From Leptolyngbya sp. SIO4C5 (GTDB lineage: Bacteria > Cyanobacteriota > Cyanobacteriia > Phormidesmidales > Phormidesmidaceae): DNA of 7,188 nt. Position numbers and translations under genes: made by a program. Location of the stretch: the NCBI GenBank assembly GCA_010671965.1, contig JAAHIC010000218.1, positions 1 through 7,188 on the forward strand, read 5' to 3'. Below the pieces are notes generated by a model. It saw only the letters and a program-made list of their open reading frames with translations, did not search any database and was not told the origin of the DNA. Below, in pieces: positions 5,052 through 7,188 of the stretch. Position 1 is the stretch's first letter. The number at the start of each line of letters is the position of its first letter.

Positions 5052-5726
5052 ATGAAACGAGCCATTCTTCAAAGCAAGCGCTTCTGGCTCTTGGTTGGCT
5101 TAATGGCGATCGCAGTGATTTGCTGTCGGGACGGGTTGTCGCTGCTGCTGCATCAGGAGCGTTTAGTTCAGTTTTTGAGCTGCGCTGGGCACTGGCGATC
5201 GCTGGCGTTTATCGCCGCCCACGTAATTGCAACGGCGGTGGGCGTACCGGGAACAATTTTGGTGATTGCTGGGGGAGCCGTTTTTGGCTTGTTCTGGGGT
5301 ACGGTGTGGTCAGTGATTGGGGCAACGCTGGGGGCGATCGCGGCTTTTGGCCTAGCCCGGTATCTGCTGCAGGACTGGTTTAAGCAACGCTTTGGGCAGC
5401 GGCGGCTTTTGGTGAAGCTAAATGAGATTGTGCGCCAGCGGGCTTTCCGCTGCGTGCTTACCGTCCGCTTCGCGCCGATTTCGCCGTTTAACGTGATTAA
5501 CTTTCTCTTTGGCCTCACGGCTGTGCCTCTGCAGCACTACGCTTTGGGTACGTTTTTAGGCATCATTCCCGGTACGCTAGCCTATACCTGGCTGGGCGTT
5601 ACGGGCAAACAGGCGCTTGACGGTCAGCAACAGGTGCCCTTTATCTTCGCGCTCAGCTTGCTGGTGCTGCTATCGCTGCTGCCAGCTTTAGTCAGATGGA
5701 AAACTGGCTGCAAGCCTGGAACTTAG
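5052..5726 (+). CDS. TVP38/TMEM64 (VTT-domain) membrane protein 2
   Basis: A 224-residue membrane protein from the ATG at 5052, paralogous to its upstream neighbour. Shared VTT features are GVPGTILVIAGGAVFG (64-79), a helix with GATLGAIAAFGLARYL (90-105), the conserved RFAPISPFNVINFLFGL (139-155) and GTFLGIIPGT (166-175), and a final helix about 196-214. The first helix is about 11-27, and there is no cleavable signal, unlike VTT1. The tail is short and basic (RWKTGCK, 215-221). An upstream GTG at 5010 overlaps the VTT1 stop and would add 14 residues, but these are encoded by the direct repeat. The ATG, preceded by GGTGGA, is preferred even though its spacing is short. The adjacent paralogue suggests tandem duplication and divergence, or a heteromeric pair. 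Role and substrate are unknown. DedA relatives move phospholipids or undecaprenyl phosphate. Confidence 0.85.
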   Translation: MKRAILQSKRFWLLVGLMAIAVICCRDGLSLLLHQERLVQFLSCAGHWRSLAFIAAHVIATAVGVPGTILVIAGGAVFGLFWGTVWSVIGATLGAIAAFGLARYLLQDWFKQRFGQRRLLVKLNEIVRQRAFRCVLTVRFAPISPFNVINFLFGLTAVPLQHYALGTFLGIIPGTLAYTWLGVTGKQALDGQQQVPFIFALSLLVLLSLLPALVRWKTGCKPGT

Positions 5727-5751
5727 ATCTCCTTCTGGCCTCAGAGATCTA
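5724..5751 (+). terminator. Candidate hairpin terminator at the end of VTT2
   Basis: TAGATCTC (5724-5731), which begins with the VTT2 stop codon, pairs perfectly with GAGATCTA (5744-5751) across a 12-nt loop. No U-tract follows (GAGTTGAGTT), so it is not a textbook Rho-independent terminator. It is well placed to end or stabilise the arsS-VTT1-VTT2 transcript before the MscS gene. Confidence 0.4.
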
Positions 5752-5810
5752 GAGTTGAGTTAGATTAACCTCAGACTTTAGGCAAGTGATGGCGCATGGG
5801 GTATGACTGC

Positions 5811-7188
5811 ATGAAGAGAAGTCGCCGAAAACAGGCTGTTAGGCTGCAGATAAGGCATTGGCGACCGTTTGGACACCAGTTTCGATATCGCCTCGCTGCG
5901 CTCTGTTTAGCGACCGCCCTGGCACTGACCCTGGCACTGCCGGGAGCAGCTCAGGAAGAGCCCAATATTGCCACCGTCGTTTTAGATGGCCGCTCGGTGT
6001 TTGAAGTAGCGGCCACAGAGCAGTTTTCAGCCCAGGAGCGAGCCAGCCGCATCAGTGAGCAGCTCGCCGCCGCCGCTGAGATGGCCCAGCGGCCCCAACT
6101 ACAGCAGCTCTCGCGCAACGGCTTGCCCACCGTTTTGCTCAATGGTGAGCATCTGCTGACTATTACCGATACCGACCGGCAAATTAGCACCTACTCTAGC
6201 CCGGAAGCGCAAGCTAAAGGCTGGACTAAACAGATTAGAGCCGCCATTTCTCAGGCTCAGGAAGAACGCAGTCAGGAGTTTTTGCAGCAGGCTGGGCTGT
6301 ATTCTCTCGGCTTTTTGCTGATGGCGGCGATCGCCCACTGGCTGACGGGCCGACTGTGGCACGGCTACTTCCGCCAATGGCTCCAGAATCTCACCTTTAG
6401 CGATCCGGCTGAATCGAGCAGTCACCGGGCACCTTCCGCCTCTAATCTGCTGCTGAATGGCTCTTTATTTCTGGTGCGCCTCTGCATTTGGGGCGGCACG
6501 CTGCTCTATGTCACTAATCTATTTCCCTTTACCCGGCAGTGGAGCTATCGCTTCGTTGATGCCCTCACCAATACCTTTACTCTGCGCAGCTTTGTGCTGG
6601 GGTCGCGCTCGTTTTCCATTCTTGATCTACTCTTCCTGCTAGGGCTGCTGCTGGGGCTAATTATCATCTCCAGCACAATCACAAATATTCTGCGATCGCG
6701 CATCTTGCGCATCACCGGCATTACGCGAGGGGCGCAGGAAGCAGTCGCGATCTTAGCTAAGTACACCCTGATCTCAATCGGCACGATTGTGATTCTTCAG
6801 GTGTGGGGCTTAGATTTAAGTTCTCTAGCCATTCTGGCTAGCGCCCTGGGTGTGGGAATTGGCTTAGGTCTGCAAAACATCGCTAAGGATTTTGGCAGCG
6901 GCCTCGTGCTGGTCTTCGAGCGCCCTATCCAGGTAGGAGACTTTGTTGAGTTTGGCGAGTTTATGGGCACGGTTGAGCGGATTGGCGCTCGCAGCACGGA
7001 GATCAAAACCCTCGATCAGATTTCGATTATCGTGCCTAACTCCCGTTTTCTAGAGCAGGAGGTGATCAACTGGAGCCACCGTAATCCCATTTCTCGGATT
7101 CGCTTGCCCGTGGGCGTAGCCTATAAGTCTGATCCCAAAACGGTGAAGCAGGTTTTGCTGGAGGCCAGCCGTGAACATGCCAGCGTCT
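5811..7188 (+). CDS. MscS-family mechanosensitive ion channel (3' truncated by window)
   Basis: The first 459 codons of a channel of the MscS family, which opens under membrane tension and releases solutes on hypo-osmotic shock. The N-terminus is strongly basic (MKRSRRK), followed by a hydrophobic stretch (27-44) and a signal-peptidase site near GAA|QE (45-49). An extracytoplasmic region then runs to about 158. Further membrane helices are at about 161-178, 213-235, 268-290 and 312-331. The pore helix is about 337-370, with the small-residue Gly/Ala pattern LASALGVGIGLGLQN (342-356) and FGSGLVLVFERPIQVGD (361-377). The beta domain follows (VERIGARSTEIKTLD and IIVPNSRF, 388-413). The reading frame runs open to the right edge, so the C-terminal cage is not seen. 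ATG 5811 was chosen for the basic n-region after it. An in-frame ATG at 5796 would add five residues, and a stop lies at 5787. It is 84 nt after VTT2 and probably has its own promoter. Confidence 0.9.
   Translation, partial: MKRSRRKQAVRLQIRHWRPFGHQFRYRLAALCLATALALTLALPGAAQEEPNIATVVLDGRSVFEVAATEQFSAQERASRISEQLAAAAEMAQRPQLQQLSRNGLPTVLLNGEHLLTITDTDRQISTYSSPEAQAKGWTKQIRAAISQAQEERSQEFLQQAGLYSLGFLLMAAIAHWLTGRLWHGYFRQWLQNLTFSDPAESSSHRAPSASNLLLNGSLFLVRLCIWGGTLLYVTNLFPFTRQWSYRFVDALTNTFTLRSFVLGSRSFSILDLLFLLGLLLGLIIISSTITNILRSRILRITGITRGAQEAVAILAKYTLISIGTIVILQVWGLDLSSLAILASALGVGIGLGLQNIAKDFGSGLVLVFERPIQVGDFVEFGEFMGTVERIGARSTEIKTLDQISIIVPNSRFLEQEVINWSHRNPISRIRLPVGVAYKSDPKTVKQVLLEASREHASV

Noticed and set aside
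5120..5518. Alternative frames on both strands inside VTT2
   Set aside because: They are shadows of the VTT2 gene, whose membrane helices and conserved motifs fit its own frame throughout.
5951..7006. Several 61-108-codon frames over the MscS gene, mostly antisense
   Set aside because: The MscS frame is open from 5811 to the window edge with clear pore and beta-domain motifs. The others have no protein character.

Overview
The window reads as cyanobacterial chromosome. At least 12 exact copies of the octamer GCGATCGC (the cyanobacterial HIP1 palindrome) occur in 7.2 kb, against about 0.1 expected by chance, and several gene families here are typical of cyanobacteria: a DUF3611/Tic21-like membrane protein, ArsS next to a TVP38-like protein, and a MscS-type channel with a signal peptide. 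Base composition is moderate and evenly mixed. I see no transposase, integrase, phage gene, CRISPR array, tRNA or rRNA. I cannot name the species.

Left part (1-1423). A four-helix DUF3611 membrane protein (76-660) is followed by a 245-nt gap with a hairpin-forming, probably dispersed, repeat (797-852). Next is a small single-domain cupin (906-1382), which converges on a membrane sensor histidine kinase. The 3' ends of these two genes are 41 nt apart and share a hairpin and a G-quadruplex-type motif.

Middle part (1424-5751). The histidine kinase (minus strand, 1424-2869) is divergent from an arsS-like radical SAM gene (3149-4159) across a 279-nt intergenic region rich in small inverted repeats. 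Two consecutive VTT-domain (TVP38/TMEM64, DedA superfamily) membrane proteins follow arsS on the same strand (4246-5010 and 5052-5726). They look like one transcription unit ending at a hairpin over the last stop codon. ArsS makes arsenosugar precursors from dimethylated arsenic. Its usual partner, the methyltransferase ArsM, is not in the window. The ArsS-VTT pairing matches, from memory, the Synechocystis slr0303-slr0304-slr0305 (ArsM-ArsS-TVP38) neighbourhood, but here the ArsM position is taken by the divergent kinase and the VTT gene is duplicated.

Right part (5811-7188). An exported MscS-family mechanosensitive channel runs off the right edge, with the pore helix and the start of the cytoplasmic beta domain visible.

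The most interesting hypothesis is that the two VTT proteins serve the arsenosugar (or arsenosugar-phospholipid) pathway as membrane transporters or scramblases. It rests on gene order only. The rest of the window looks like ordinary cyanobacterial chromosome.
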